Part shown: piece after piece, positions 18,534-28,246 of the stretch
Layout of the letters: every line of letters begins with the position of its first letter
Numbering within the stretch: the stretch's first letter is position 1
Source of the DNA: Verrucomicrobiota bacterium
GTDB lineage: Bacteria > Verrucomicrobiota > Verrucomicrobiia > Limisphaerales > JADLHS01
NCBI GenBank assembly: GCA_029573725.1
Contig: JAKQDQ010000028.1
Location: 291,377 to 355,376 of the forward strand
Reading direction: 5' to 3'
DNA length: 64,000 nt
Translations under genes and position numbers: made by a program
Notes under the pieces: model-generated
What the model was told of the DNA's origin: nothing
What the model saw: only the letters and a program-made list of their open reading frames with translations
The model's database searches: none

Positions 18534-20172
18534 GGCAGCCAACGCGTTGGCGGGCAAACCTGCTCCCGCAAACATACTGATCGATGTCGCGCGACTGGAA
18601 CGCGACTACTACGAAAAGAAACCCGACCTCGAGAACCCCAACCAGCTCGTGAGCTTTGGCACGAGCGGACATCGCGGCTCACCGTTGCACGGCACCTTCA
18701 CGGAGGCGCACATTCTCGCCATCACCCAGGCCATCGCCGAGCATCGAAAACGCCAGCACATCAGCGGTCCCCTGTACCTGGGCAAGGACACGCACGCGGC
18801 CTCGGGTTGGGCGGAGCGCACGGCACTGGAGGTCCTGGCGGCCAACGACGTGGAAGTTTTTGCGCAGCCGAACGACGGTTTCACCCCGACGCCGGCCATC
18901 TCCCACGCCATCCTCACCCACAATCGAGGGCGCAGCAGCGGGTTCGCCGACGGCATCGTGATCACCCCGTCGCATAATCCGCCCGAGGACGGCGGATTCA
19001 AATACAATCCGCCCAATGGCGGTCCGGCGGATACGGACATCACCCGCTGGGTGCAGAACCGGGCCAACGAAATTCTGCGCGGGCACAACCAGGCGGTACG
19101 GCGGCTCGATTGCGACACGGCACGCCGGACGGGAAAGGTGCATGCCTACGATTTTGTTGCGCCCTACGTCGCCACGTTAAGCGAGGTGATTGACATGGCG
19201 GCAATCCGGCGGGCCGGGATCCGCATGGGAATTGATCCGCTCGGGGGCGCGGCGCTGGCCTACTGGCAGCCGGTCATGGAGACGTACGGGTTGGACATCA
19301 CCGTGGTAAACACCCGGGTGGATCCCCAGTTCGGCTTCATGACGGTGGATCACGACGGCAAAATCCGGATGGATTGCTCGAGCCCAGATGCCATGGCGGG
19401 GCTCGTGCGGTTGAAAGACAAATTCGACGTGGCCTTTGGCAACGACCCGGATGCTGACCGGCACGGAATCGTCACTCCTTCCAGTGGCTTGTTGAACCCC
19501 AACCATTATCTTGCGGTGGCCATTGACTACTTGCTCACACACCGTCCGCACTGGAGTTCCACCGCCGCCGTCGGCAAGACCCTGGTCAGCAGCAGCCTGC
19601 TGGACCGGGTGGTCCGGGCGCGCGAACGGCGACTCATGGAAGTGCCGGTCGGCTTCAAGTGGTTTGCGCCGGGTCTGGCGGACGGTTCGGTGTGCTTCGG
19701 TGGCGAGGAAAGCGCCGGGGCCAGTTTTCTGCGCCTGGAGGGGAGCGTCTGGAGCACAGACAAGGACGGTTTGATCCTTGGGTTGTTGGCGGCGGAAATT
19801 TGCGCGACAACCGGTCAGGACCCCGGCGCACATTATGCCGCACTGACCCGCCAGTTCGGGTCTCCGAGCTATCAGCGCATTGATGTTCCCACGACTCCAG
19901 AACAGAAAGCCGCCTTCAAGCGGCTGACGCCGGCAGTCGTCACCTCCCCCACGCTGGCGGGGGAAGTCATCACTCAAAAACTCACCCGTGCCCCCGGGAA
20001 TCAGGCGGAGATTGGCGGGCTGAAGGTTTGCACTGAAAACGGATGGTTTGCGGCGCGTCCATCGGGCACGGAAAATTTATACAAAATCTACGCCGAAAGT
20101 TTCCGGGGCCCCGCACACCTCGAACATATCATCGCGGACGCACAACAAATCCTCCAGCAAGCCCTGCATTGA
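18532..20172 (+). CDS. pgm: Phosphoglucomutase (alpha-D-glucose phosphate-specific)
   Basis: Interconverts glucose 1-phosphate and glucose 6-phosphate, linking glycogen and envelope sugar metabolism to glycolysis. The 546-residue length equals that of E. coli Pgm. The ATG at 18532 gives [19 protein letters not shown]; frame further upstream lies over the divergent transporter gene. The phosphoserine loop is [23 protein letters not shown], the Mg-binding loop [12 protein letters not shown], the sugar loop [11 protein letters not shown] and the phosphate-binding loop [17 protein letters not shown]. All four key motifs are intact. Nothing in the downstream 75 bp looks like a gene. Confidence 0.95.
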   Translation: MAANALAGKPAPANILIDVARLERDYYEKKPDLENPNQLVSFGTSGHRGSPLHGTFTEAHILAITQAIAEHRKRQHISGPLYLGKDTHAASGWAERTALEVLAANDVEVFAQPNDGFTPTPAISHAILTHNRGRSSGFADGIVITPSHNPPEDGGFKYNPPNGGPADTDITRWVQNRANEILRGHNQAVRRLDCDTARRTGKVHAYDFVAPYVATLSEVIDMAAIRRAGIRMGIDPLGGAALAYWQPVMETYGLDITVVNTRVDPQFGFMTVDHDGKIRMDCSSPDAMAGLVRLKDKFDVAFGNDPDADRHGIVTPSSGLLNPNHYLAVAIDYLLTHRPHWSSTAAVGKTLVSSSLLDRVVRARERRLMEVPVGFKWFAPGLADGSVCFGGEESAGASFLRLEGSVWSTDKDGLILGLLAAEICATTGQDPGAHYAALTRQFGSPSYQRIDVPTTPEQKAAFKRLTPAVVTSPTLAGEVITQKLTRAPGNQAEIGGLKVCTENGWFAARPSGTENLYKIYAESFRGPAHLEHIIADAQQILQQALH

Positions 20173-20247
20173 GGGGGCGCTGTTTCCGGCCGGCAGCTGG
20201 TTGGGTGCGACGATTCACCCGGTTGTTCCGCCGCCTGTCAGGCCGGA

Positions 20248-21693
20248 TCATGCTTCCCAGCCGGACCGGTTTTTCCGGGTGAGCCAAGCGTTCAATTCCG
20301 GCAGATTCGTCACCTTCATGCCCGGACCGTCCCACATGACCTTCCGGCCCGGACCGGCGCGCATGGCCAGATTGGCCAGCAACACAAATTCGGTCAGGCG
20401 CGTGCCGTAGTCGAAGTTGGAGGCGGTCTCCGCCGTCCCTGCCCTGATGGCGTCCAGGAAATCCACAAACACGCCCTTGGGCCGCGGCAGCATCCGAGGC
20501 GGCTCCGGAGTTTCTTTCATCTTCGCGTAGGGAACAATGTGCATGCGGTTGCCGTAGGTGCCGGTGAAAATGATGCCTTTTTCTCCCACGTAAATCGAGC
20601 CGCTGTCGCCACTGTCGAGCTCCTCATCCGGATATTGCTTCACCAGATCCAGCAGCGGTTGCGGCAGGTAACGGTCTGCGCCCTTGGCCGCGCGCAACAC
20701 GCCATCCGCAGATCCAAGGCTGTTTGGGTTCAGGCCTTCATACCAGTAGGCCTTGAAGGCGGGCAGCTCGCCCCGGGCGGGTATGTCCCAACGGATGCGG
20801 GCGCCGGTGGGACAGCGCTCGTCACTTCCCCCGCGCATCTGCTCAACTTCAATGCTTGTGGGATGATCCACCCGCAACGCCCAGTACACACCGTCCAGCA
20901 CATGGCAGCCCATGTTGCCGATCGAGCCGTTGCCAAAGTCATACCAGCCGTGCCACTCGTGCGGGTGCAAATCCCCATGAAAATCCCGGTACGGCGCCGG
21001 GCCGATCCAGGCATCCCAATGCAGCCCCGTCGGCACCGGTTCGGTGGCCGGCCGCGGCCCCACTCCGCCGTTGGAACGGTTGGTCCAGCTATGCGTCTCC
21101 GTGACCCGGCCAATCGCCCCGCTCCAAATATATTCGCACAGCTTGCGGTACCCGTCCTCGCAGTGCCCTTGCGCGCCCATTTGCGTTGCCACCTTCGTGC
21201 GGGCGGCCATGGCGCGCATGGCGCGCGCCTCGCCGATGTCGTGACAGACCGGCTTTTCACAATACACATGCTTGCCCAGTTGCATGGCAATCAGGGCTGG
21301 CAGCGCGTGATGGTGGTTCGGGCTGGCGATGAAAACGGCGTCGAAATCCTTGCCGAGCGCGTCAAACATGCGCCGGTAGTCGGTGAAGGTTTTGATGGCT
21401 GCGGGGTCGTAATTCTTGCCCTGCAACGCCTTCTTGGCCGCGGCGTGCCGCGCTTCATCCACATCCACCAGGGCCACGATGTTTTCCTTCAACACCGCGT
21501 TGAGATGTGACAGGCCGCGCGAGCCGCAGCCGATCTGGACACAGCGGACTTTTTCCCCGGCATTGGCCGCCGTCAAAATGTTGAACGGGGCCGCCGACAG
21601 GATTCCCGCGGTGACCGCGGAGCGCTGCAGAAATGAACGTCTGGTTAATGGCCGGCCCACGGGCGCCGGGCGGTTTCGCTTGCTGGCAGTCAT
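20248..21693 (-). CDS. Gfo/Idh/MocA family oxidoreductase, Tat-exported
   Basis: This 481-residue NAD(P)-dependent sugar or inositol dehydrogenase-like protein starts at the ATG at 21691-21693, preceded by AGGAAAA at a spacing of about 7 bp. An ATG 18 codons upstream lacks such a site. A twin-arginine signal is visible (PLTRRSFLQRSAVTAGILSAAPF), so it is probably exported folded with its cofactor. The Rossmann motif follows (VRCVQIGCGSRG), then AVFIASPNHHHALPALIAMQLGKHVYCEKPVCHD, the family's conserved EKP motif. The C-terminal part carries GNMGCHVLDGVYWAL. Substrate unknown. Such Tat-type copies are very common in Verrucomicrobia and Planctomycetes. Confidence 0.9.
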   Translation of the reverse strand: MTASKRNRPAPVGRPLTRRSFLQRSAVTAGILSAAPFNILTAANAGEKVRCVQIGCGSRGLSHLNAVLKENIVALVDVDEARHAAAKKALQGKNYDPAAIKTFTDYRRMFDALGKDFDAVFIASPNHHHALPALIAMQLGKHVYCEKPVCHDIGEARAMRAMAARTKVATQMGAQGHCEDGYRKLCEYIWSGAIGRVTETHSWTNRSNGGVGPRPATEPVPTGLHWDAWIGPAPYRDFHGDLHPHEWHGWYDFGNGSIGNMGCHVLDGVYWALRVDHPTSIEVEQMRGGSDERCPTGARIRWDIPARGELPAFKAYWYEGLNPNSLGSADGVLRAAKGADRYLPQPLLDLVKQYPDEELDSGDSGSIYVGEKGIIFTGTYGNRMHIVPYAKMKETPEPPRMLPRPKGVFVDFLDAIRAGTAETASNFDYGTRLTEFVLLANLAMRAGPGRKVMWDGPGMKVTNLPELNAWLTRKNRSGWEA

Positions 21694-21868
21694 ATTTGCT
21701 TTTCCTGATAACCGGCACTGACGGCCTCCATCAGTGCGCTTATTCAATTAAATGTGTTCCGCAGCATATTGGCAATCGCGAGAGGAAGCCAATCAAACTT
21801 TTCCAAAGTTTCGCGGCCACGACCGCTTCCAGGTTGAAGCGCCCGCGGAAAATTGCTAATTCTGGAGT

Positions 21869-23371
21869 GTGCAACTCCGGTCCCACGGCCGCTGGCTGGG
21901 TTCAATCCTGTTGAGCGGAATACTTTTGCCGTCCCCGCCGTTCGCCGCCCGGGCGGAGGTCGCGGCGCGTCCCCCGGAACTGCGCCGCGAATTCCGCGGT
22001 GTCTGGGTGGCGAGTGTCGGCAACATTGACTGGCCGTCCCGACCCGGATTGAGCGTTGCGGAACAGCAAGCGGAATTGCTGGCGTTGTTGGACCAGGCCG
22101 CCGGGCTGAAAATGAACGCCATCCTCCTGCAAGTGCGGCCGGCTTGTGATGCTTTGTACGCCTCCAAGTTTGAACCATGGTCGGAATACCTCACCGGCCG
22201 GATGGGCCAGCCGCCGGCGCCATTTTATGATCCCCTGGCCTTTGCGATCGACGCCGCACACCAGCGCGGTCTGGAGTTGCATGCCTGGTTCAATCCGTAC
22301 CGGGCTCATCATTTCAACGCCATCTCGCCCATTGCCCCGGGTCACGTCAGCCGAACCCGTCCGGAGCTGGTGCGGAAATACGGGCGCTATCTCTGGTTGG
22401 ACCCGGGCGAGCCTGCCGTGCAGGATTATTCCCTCAGCGTGGTGCTGGACGTGGTCCGCCGCTACGACGTGGATGGCATTCACTTTGACGATTATTTCTA
22501 TCCCTACGAAGAAAAGGACGCCAAGGGTGGCAATCTGCCCTTTCCTGACGAAGCCACCTGGCAAAAATACGGGGTGCGCACCGGACTGAGCCGGGGGGAT
22601 TGGCGGCGTGAAAACGTAAATCGGTTCATCCAGCGCGTGGACCATTCCATCCACACGATCAAGCCCTGGGTCAAATTCGGCGTCAGCCCGTTTGGGATCT
22701 GGCGTCCGGGTCATCCGCCCTCCATCAAAGGGTTTGACGCGTATGCGCGGCTCTATGCGGACGCGCGGAAATGGCTGATGAATGGCTGGATGGATTACTG
22801 CGTGCCCCAGCTCTACTGGAGCATTGATGCCAGGGAGCAAAGTTTTCCCGTGCTGTTGGACTGGTGGAACCAACAAAATCCGCTGCAGCGCCACATCTGG
22901 CCGGGAATGGACACGACGAAAACCGCCCGACAGTGGAAGGCGGAGGAAATCCTCGCGCAAATTCGTCTGGCCGCCCGGCAACCGGTCAGTGCCGGGCACG
23001 TTCATTGGAATGCGAAGAGTCTGATGAAAAATTCCGACCTGAAAACCAAGCTGGTCCGGACGAGTTATGCCGAACCCGCACTGATTCCCGCCATGCCCTG
23101 GCTCGGGGGCGATGTCCCGCCGCCGCCCCTCCCGGCGGTAAGCGCGCATCACCCGCGGCAGATCAGCTGGAGTTACGGAACCAATGCGCCGCCGGCACTC
23201 TGGATCGTGCAGGCGCGCCGCGACCACCGTTGGCGCGCGGAAATTTTCTCCGGGAAAATCCACGCGGTGGACATCAAATCCCCGGAAGTGGAGGCGATCG
23301 CCATCACCGCCGTCGGGCGGACGGGCAAGCTGAGCACCCCGGCGGTGCTCCGCCTGCACCCCGCCAAATAA
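21869..23371 (+). CDS. Family 10-like glycosyl hydrolase (GHL10, YngK type)
   Basis: This 500-residue protein uses a GTG start at 21869 with GGAG just upstream. The N-terminus is a signal peptide ending near AARAEV. The catalytic region begins with REFRGVWVASVGNIDWPSRPGL and continues with LLDQAAGLKMNAILLQVRPACDALYAS, HAWFNPYRAHH, YDVDGIHFDDYFYPY and FGVSPFGIWRPG. These are signature segments of the GHL10 (formerly DUF187) TIM barrel, which acts on peptidoglycan-like or other envelope glycans. A short beta-rich C-terminal domain follows from about residue 400. The stop lies in the terminator of the neighbouring minus-strand gene. Confidence 0.9.
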   Translation: MQLRSHGRWLGSILLSGILLPSPPFAARAEVAARPPELRREFRGVWVASVGNIDWPSRPGLSVAEQQAELLALLDQAAGLKMNAILLQVRPACDALYASKFEPWSEYLTGRMGQPPAPFYDPLAFAIDAAHQRGLELHAWFNPYRAHHFNAISPIAPGHVSRTRPELVRKYGRYLWLDPGEPAVQDYSLSVVLDVVRRYDVDGIHFDDYFYPYEEKDAKGGNLPFPDEATWQKYGVRTGLSRGDWRRENVNRFIQRVDHSIHTIKPWVKFGVSPFGIWRPGHPPSIKGFDAYARLYADARKWLMNGWMDYCVPQLYWSIDAREQSFPVLLDWWNQQNPLQRHIWPGMDTTKTARQWKAEEILAQIRLAARQPVSAGHVHWNAKSLMKNSDLKTKLVRTSYAEPALIPAMPWLGGDVPPPPLPAVSAHHPRQISWSYGTNAPPALWIVQARRDHRWRAEIFSGKIHAVDIKSPEVEAIAITAVGRTGKLSTPAVLRLHPAK

Positions 23372-23399
23372 AAACTCCAATCCGCTGACCGGACTGGAG
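23370..23399 (-). terminator. Rho-independent terminator after the EF-hand-like gene
   Basis: A 10-bp stem (23375-23384 with 23390-23399) has a 5-nt loop. On the minus strand it has one G-U wobble and is followed by five U residues from the A-run at 23370-23374. It lies 26 bp past the stop of the minus-strand gene and touches the stop codon of the convergent GHL10 gene. Confidence 0.75.
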
Positions 23400-23425
23400 C
23401 TGAAAACCGAAGAGACCGCGACGGC

Positions 23426-23716
23426 TTACTCTTTTGACTTCTGCGCATCGGCAGCCGCCTTGGACTTGGCGGGGGCGCTCACACTCTTCCATTTCCGGGC
23501 GTCCTCCTCGCTCATCTTGGCGCGTTCGGCTTTGTTCAGACGGCGGTTTTTATCGGTGTCGTATTTCTCGATCAACTGCTTTCGCAGCGCCTGCTGCTCG
23601 GCTGTCAGCTTGGGACGTTTTGATCGCTCGCTTTTCTTGGCCGCGTCCTCTCCGGCATGAACGGTGGACATCAATCCGAACACCAGTACGCTAATAATCA
23701 ATAATGTTTTTTTCAT
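23426..23716 (-). CDS. Small secreted EF-hand-like protein
   Basis: This 96-residue protein has a signal peptide (MKKTLLIISVLVFGLMSTVHAG) and a mature part rich in Lys, Glu and Ala. One calcium-binding-type loop is visible, DTDKNRRLNKAE, with Asp, Asp, Asn and a final Glu at EF-hand positions 1, 3, 5 and 12. It is preceded by the helical LTAEQQALRKQLIEKY. A second EF-hand is not evident. Small EF-hand proteins of this sort are frequent in Planctomycetes and Verrucomicrobia. The strong terminator downstream supports it as a real transcription unit. Confidence 0.75.
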   Translation of the reverse strand: MKKTLLIISVLVFGLMSTVHAGEDAAKKSERSKRPKLTAEQQALRKQLIEKYDTDKNRRLNKAERAKMSEEDARKWKSVSAPAKSKAAADAQKSKE

Positions 23717-23962
23717 GATTGCGGATGTTGGTTGTGACGTAACTTAGTTATCTGCCGCAAACGGCCAGCAGCCCGTAAACGTGCGTGAGATTAAACAATC
23801 TTCAGAAAACTAGCAAGCTCATTAATGCTGCTTGGCTGGCGGAGCGGAATCATTCCGGCATCGCCCGGTGCCACCGCCGGCACGGCTCGAGCAGTCGGCC
23901 CCGGTCTGGGCCATTCGATGCGGCGGCTTGCCTTGGGCGCGCGAATCGTTAACATGACCGTC

Positions 23963-24118
23963 ATGAAATTGACCGCCGCGTTCGTGGTGCATTTGGCGCT
24001 GATCACTGCCTTCATCTGGGGGATTCTGTTGCTGGGGCAAGGCAAACCGGCCTTGTTGCTGGGCGCGATTGCAGTTTACGCCGTGCTCTTCGGCAAAATC
24101 GGCTGCGCCGCACACTGA
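23963..24118 (+). CDS. Small predicted membrane protein, 51 residues
   Basis: The frame from the ATG at 23963 (MKLTAAFVVHLALITAFIWG) encodes two hydrophobic segments joined by a short GQGKP loop. It ends in a Cys-containing tail (GKIGCAAH). An ATG at 23954 would add three residues. Longer upstream options have no membrane-protein character. The size and topology suggest a small inner-membrane protein of unknown role. Hydrophobicity is the only support. Confidence 0.45.
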   Translation: MKLTAAFVVHLALITAFIWGILLLGQGKPALLLGAIAVYAVLFGKIGCAAH

Positions 24119-24139
24119 GTTCCTGCTGACAACAGGCGG

Positions 24140-25555
24140 CTAATTCCCCACTCGTGGCGCCGCCCAGGTTGTTTCCAGCGAGGAAATTATTTTGCTCCAG
24201 GGGTCTCGCGTCACCTCCGCCATGCCGGCGGCCATGCCCGCGGCCATTGCGGAGGAAACCGACGTGCCTTGCGACCCGAAATACCCGCCGTTGTAGCCGA
24301 AAAGCACCAGCCCCGGCGCTGCCAGGTCGGCAGTCGTGCCCTTGTTGGCGTACGGAGCCACTCCCCCGCCCCGCGGCTGGAGTGCCGTCACCGCAACCAC
24401 TTCCGGATAGGCCGCGGGATAGAACGGCACCAGACTGGCATCATTGCCCATCGCCGCGAAAATCGGAATGCCGTGCCGGGCCAATTGCTGGACGGCATCC
24501 CGCAAGACCGGGCTGTCTCCATATCCGCCCAGGCTGGCGTTAATCAGATTGGCGCCCTTGTTGCCGGCGGTGATCAATCCCCACGCCACATTGAACGTGT
24601 TGGCCGATCCCGTCGGACCAAACACATCCACGGAGATGATCGGCACCGAGGTGCTGCGGCGTCCGGATTCTCCGATGGCCTGATACAAGGCATTCGCCAT
24701 CGCCGTGGCGTGGGTTGGAAGGCCGGAGTCCGGTTGCGATTCACCCGCCACCGAAAGGCGCTCTTTTACGAATGGTTCCAACGGCCCCAATGGTTGCAGC
24801 GCCGTATCCACCAAGCCCACCACCACATTCTTGCCGTCCGCAGGTGGCGGCGCCAAACTCAGGCGCAGCGCAGGGACACCTCCGCCTGCCAACGGCTGGG
24901 GGACTTGCGGCAGATCCACGAAATAATTGTCCTCCACGCTGGTGACTTCGGGATTCCCCGCCAACTTCTGGCGGGCTGCTTCGGTCGAGGCTTCGTCTGC
25001 AAATTGCAACCGATACGCGGCCAATTCCGGGATGGCGCCGACGACTTTGCCGCCCAGCAGTTTGGCCAGTGCCTCCACATCCGCGCCAGCTTGCAAGCGT
25101 AGAATCAATTCCTTCGGCACTTTCCGGGCCTCCGGTCGTTTTGCGCTCTTGCCGTGCTGCACGGATTGGACGGCATGCTGCAGGGTGGTGCGGAAAACGT
25201 AGAGGCGTTGCCCGCCATCGGGCTGGGGCACCATCGCGTAATTCAACGCGCCCAGCATGCGGCGCAGCGCTTCTCCGGGCGGCAGGTTTTCGAATTTGGC
25301 CGAAGCCCGAAAGGTTTCGTCCGGCTCCACGAAGACCTGCCAGCCGGATTGACCGGCAATGTCTTCCAGCAGGTCCAACAGGCGCACGCGTTCGAGGTTG
25401 GCGCTGACCCTGCCATTCATGCGATCCCAGGTCAACGAAGCGGTGCCGGTCCCGGCCGGAGCCAGCGTCATGCCGCACCAGCACCACAGGATGCATCCGC
25501 ACCACTGCAACGCGCGCGCGCTCCGTTGGAAAATCTTCGATCGCCAGGGCCGCAT
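24140..25555 (-). CDS. Secreted subtilisin-family (S8) serine protease with an N-terminal STN-like domain
   Basis: This 471-residue protein has a hydrophobic N-terminus. Residues about 40-123 (LTWDRMNGRVSANLERVRLL) resemble the STN/secretin short domain found in secretins and TonB receptors. A propeptide-like domain is at about 147-215. The S8 domain carries Asp250 (VGLVDT), His282 (PTHATAMANAL) and Ser432 (SQGTSVSSAM), with the oxyanion Asn in AAMGND. His282 sits in THATA rather than the usual HGTHVAG, a divergent context. The presence of all three catalytic residues favours an active enzyme. It starts 19 bp after the TIGR03790 gene, so the two are probably in one operon. Confidence 0.82.
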   Translation of the reverse strand: MRPWRSKIFQRSARALQWCGCILWCWCGMTLAPAGTGTASLTWDRMNGRVSANLERVRLLDLLEDIAGQSGWQVFVEPDETFRASAKFENLPPGEALRRMLGALNYAMVPQPDGGQRLYVFRTTLQHAVQSVQHGKSAKRPEARKVPKELILRLQAGADVEALAKLLGGKVVGAIPELAAYRLQFADEASTEAARQKLAGNPEVTSVEDNYFVDLPQVPQPLAGGGVPALRLSLAPPPADGKNVVVGLVDTALQPLGPLEPFVKERLSVAGESQPDSGLPTHATAMANALYQAIGESGRRSTSVPIISVDVFGPTGSANTFNVAWGLITAGNKGANLINASLGGYGDSPVLRDAVQQLARHGIPIFAAMGNDASLVPFYPAAYPEVVAVTALQPRGGGVAPYANKGTTADLAAPGLVLFGYNGGYFGSQGTSVSSAMAAGMAAGMAEVTRDPWSKIISSLETTWAAPRVGN

Positions 25556-25574
25556 CTCCGTTCCAAAATACGCC

Positions 25575-28196
25575 TTAAGGCGCGCTGACCAAATAAAATC
25601 GCTGCCGGTTCAGCGGCCCCGGGTCAAACCACCGGCCGAGGGAATTGGTGGGGGTGACCGTTGCCACCAAGGCAAAGGGTTCAGCCAGATTGGTGGTGGC
25701 GAGAATCTGGTAATTTCGGCCGGCGGCCGCCTCCCAGGTCAGGGTGGGCAGCGGGTCCGTCACCGTCAGTTCAAACGCCTCTTCCGGCCCGACGATCCGT
25801 GTCCAGAAGGTGTCCGTGCGGTATTGTTCTCCGCCGGCGCGCGTGACGACCGCATAAATTGGATGTCGGCCGGCTCCCAGAAAATTTGCCGGCACCGTGA
25901 ACACCGCGGGGTTCGCCGCCTGGGAAATCCCGAGCGACCCCCCGCTCCCGAACAGCTCCATGGAAGTGATTCCGTTTGTGCTCGCAACCACCTCGAACTC
26001 CAGCGTCGCCTCGCACGCCGTTTTGCTTCCGCCAAGCAGCGGCGTCAACGTCGCGGTCCACCCGGTATTGGCCACGTGGATGCGCTGTGTCGCCCGGGTT
26101 TGGGTCCGGACATGACTTCCTTCATAGGCCACCGCTGTCAGTTCATGCCAGCCCCCGGAGAGACGGTGCGTATCCAGCGGGAGGAGGAGGTCCCAATTCG
26201 TCCGACCGGCGGTGACGTAGAGGTGATTTCGCGGGCGCAGATCGTTGACATTATCCTCCAAACGGCGGGGAGCGGCTGGCGACAGCGTAAACGTGCCCAG
26301 CAACTGCGCCTCTATTTGCGCAGCCGGCCATCCCCGTTGGCGCGCGCGGAGATTGAATTGCGCCTGGGGAGCCGCGCCCAGCTGCGCCACGCTCAAATCC
26401 TCCGCCTGCACCCCCGTCCCGCCAGTCAACGCCGGATGAGCATTGACGGCGGCCAGCAGATTTCCCACCAGGCCTTGGAGATCCGCGGCCGGATTTCCAC
26501 TGGGCGGGGTTTGGTTGGTGACGACAAGGGTGGTGACCGCGCCGTTCGTCAACGTAACGGTCAATCCCAGGTAATCTCCCTCGACAACCTGCCCCGTTAC
26601 CTGCAGGTGGAGCAACCCGGCCGCCGCCGGGTCCAGCAACGTATTCCGGCTCGCGGAAACAAAAGTGGTCAGGGGCTCCTGCGCCTGCGCGCTGGTTTCC
26701 ACCTGGAGCGTCACGTCGGCCCCGCTGACCCCGCGATCCAGATTCTGCAACTCGATCCGGTCGCCGTGCGCCACGGCCCGGACCTTGGTGACATTGGTGA
26801 TCGCATTCAACTGGGCGACCACTCCGTTGACCACCGTCTGCATCGTCGCCATCGGGGCAACCACGTAATCGGTTGAATAGCCGTTGATCGTCACCGAGAC
26901 GTGGTTGCCCGCCTGGGGCGGCAGGTTGGTAACCGTCGCGAACCAGGTGCCGTCCACAAATAAATCCACTTGCTCGAGCGGCCGCGCCGACTCCAGGTGA
27001 AGCGTCAGATTGGTGGTGCCGCGCAGTTCGGCCCCGTCGGGCAACCCGATCCAGTTCCCGGTTCCCGGAACGGCAAACGGCGCCGACAAGGGTTCGCCCA
27101 CCAGGATGCCCTGGTAGGGGTTCGTCAAGCTTTGGTAATAACACTCGGCAATGGAAAAACCGCGCGCTTGATAAAAATAGCTTTGCGCGGCCGGAAATTT
27201 TTCCGCGTAGGCGCACGGTTCCACAATCGTGCCGTAACTGGCCGTGGCTCCGTGACGGATGAAGTCCATCGCGGTGGTGTGCTCCGTATAGTTAAACAGG
27301 ATTCCGCCGTACGAAGTCAGGTTGTCGATCATTGCGCCCGGAGCTGCGGCGAGGTCGCCCACGGTGAACACCTGTTTGCCGATTTGCATTCCCGCCATGG
27401 CCCCCAGACCCAGCGGGCTTGAGGCATTGGTCAGCAGCACCGTGCGATTCCCGAGAATCTGTGTGTTGAGAATGACATCGTCCGCTTGCAAATAACGCAG
27501 ATTCCGGACGGGATCGGAACTTTTGGTCAGGAAAACCGGCTGGCCGGGAAAGGCGGCGTCTCCCAACACGCCCAGATCCACCACGGCCTTGGCCCGCGCG
27601 AGATCGGGAGCGGTCAATAAAAACGCCAGCCAGGAATTGCCGGGCTGATCAACGGGCGGGGTGCGACGGAAAATTCCCTCGCTGCCGGCGTACCGATTGG
27701 TGGTTTCAGCCGGCAAATTGCACGAGGACAGGCCGCCCGGGCAATTGGTCGCGCACCCATCCGGATGAAACCCGTAAAACAGAACTGATGTGGTGCTGTT
27801 CACTCCGCTGGTGGCCGGATCGCCCGTTGTCTCGGTCACCTGGTACGGGATGTCCATGCAGAGAACGAGATAGTCAATCTGGTTGGTCAATTGCCGCAAC
27901 GTCAGCGCATTCTGCAACGGCACACCGAGCGTGTTTTCAAACTCGCTCCGGGTCCAGGTGGTGTTTCCGCCCTCCCAATTAATCCGCAGAAGATTTTGCG
28001 CCGGCACGCCGCGCCGCTCGCAATAGTAGTTACCCAGGGCGACGGAATTTGCGCTGTTTTGATTGACGACCACGAGGGTGTTCAAACCACTTCCGCCCCC
28101 CCAGGCCGGCGGCCCGGGCCAGCCCCCCAACAGCCCGGCCAGTGCCACCGCCCATCCCGCGGCGCGGCCGCCCCGTTTACCGGTCCGGACCTTCAT
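25575..28196 (-). CDS. TIGR03790 family protein
   Basis: This 873-residue secreted protein has a signal peptide starting at the ATG at 28194-28196 (MKVRTGKRGGRAAGWAVALA). The family core follows: NTLVVVNQNSANSVALGNYYCERRGVP, INWEGG, QIDYLVLCMDIPYQV and VLFYGFHP. These are characteristic of TIGR03790, a family of Planctomycetes, Verrucomicrobia and Acidobacteria with no established function, sometimes suggested to have a caspase-like or peptidase-related core. The C-terminal half has beta-rich domains with repeated Asn/Thr-rich segments. The start codon directly abuts the clpC terminator hairpin. A subtilase gene follows 19 bp downstream. Confidence 0.85.
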   Translation of the reverse strand: MKVRTGKRGGRAAGWAVALAGLLGGWPGPPAWGGGSGLNTLVVVNQNSANSVALGNYYCERRGVPAQNLLRINWEGGNTTWTRSEFENTLGVPLQNALTLRQLTNQIDYLVLCMDIPYQVTETTGDPATSGVNSTTSVLFYGFHPDGCATNCPGGLSSCNLPAETTNRYAGSEGIFRRTPPVDQPGNSWLAFLLTAPDLARAKAVVDLGVLGDAAFPGQPVFLTKSSDPVRNLRYLQADDVILNTQILGNRTVLLTNASSPLGLGAMAGMQIGKQVFTVGDLAAAPGAMIDNLTSYGGILFNYTEHTTAMDFIRHGATASYGTIVEPCAYAEKFPAAQSYFYQARGFSIAECYYQSLTNPYQGILVGEPLSAPFAVPGTGNWIGLPDGAELRGTTNLTLHLESARPLEQVDLFVDGTWFATVTNLPPQAGNHVSVTINGYSTDYVVAPMATMQTVVNGVVAQLNAITNVTKVRAVAHGDRIELQNLDRGVSGADVTLQVETSAQAQEPLTTFVSASRNTLLDPAAAGLLHLQVTGQVVEGDYLGLTVTLTNGAVTTLVVTNQTPPSGNPAADLQGLVGNLLAAVNAHPALTGGTGVQAEDLSVAQLGAAPQAQFNLRARQRGWPAAQIEAQLLGTFTLSPAAPRRLEDNVNDLRPRNHLYVTAGRTNWDLLLPLDTHRLSGGWHELTAVAYEGSHVRTQTRATQRIHVANTGWTATLTPLLGGSKTACEATLEFEVVASTNGITSMELFGSGGSLGISQAANPAVFTVPANFLGAGRHPIYAVVTRAGGEQYRTDTFWTRIVGPEEAFELTVTDPLPTLTWEAAAGRNYQILATTNLAEPFALVATVTPTNSLGRWFDPGPLNRQRFYLVSAP

Positions 28197-28199
28197 GCC

Positions 28200-28229
28200 A
28201 AAAAGCGCCAGTTGGAGGAAACTGGCGCT
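28200..28229 (-). terminator. Rho-independent terminator of the ilvE-mcsA-mcsB-clpC unit
   Basis: A perfect 10-bp stem (28204-28213 with 28220-28229) has a 6-nt loop. On the minus strand it is followed by five U residues. It lies 17 bp after the clpC stop codon and 3 bp before the start codon of the next gene. Confidence 0.85.
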
Positions 28230-28246
28230 GGTCGAAGTTGACGGGA

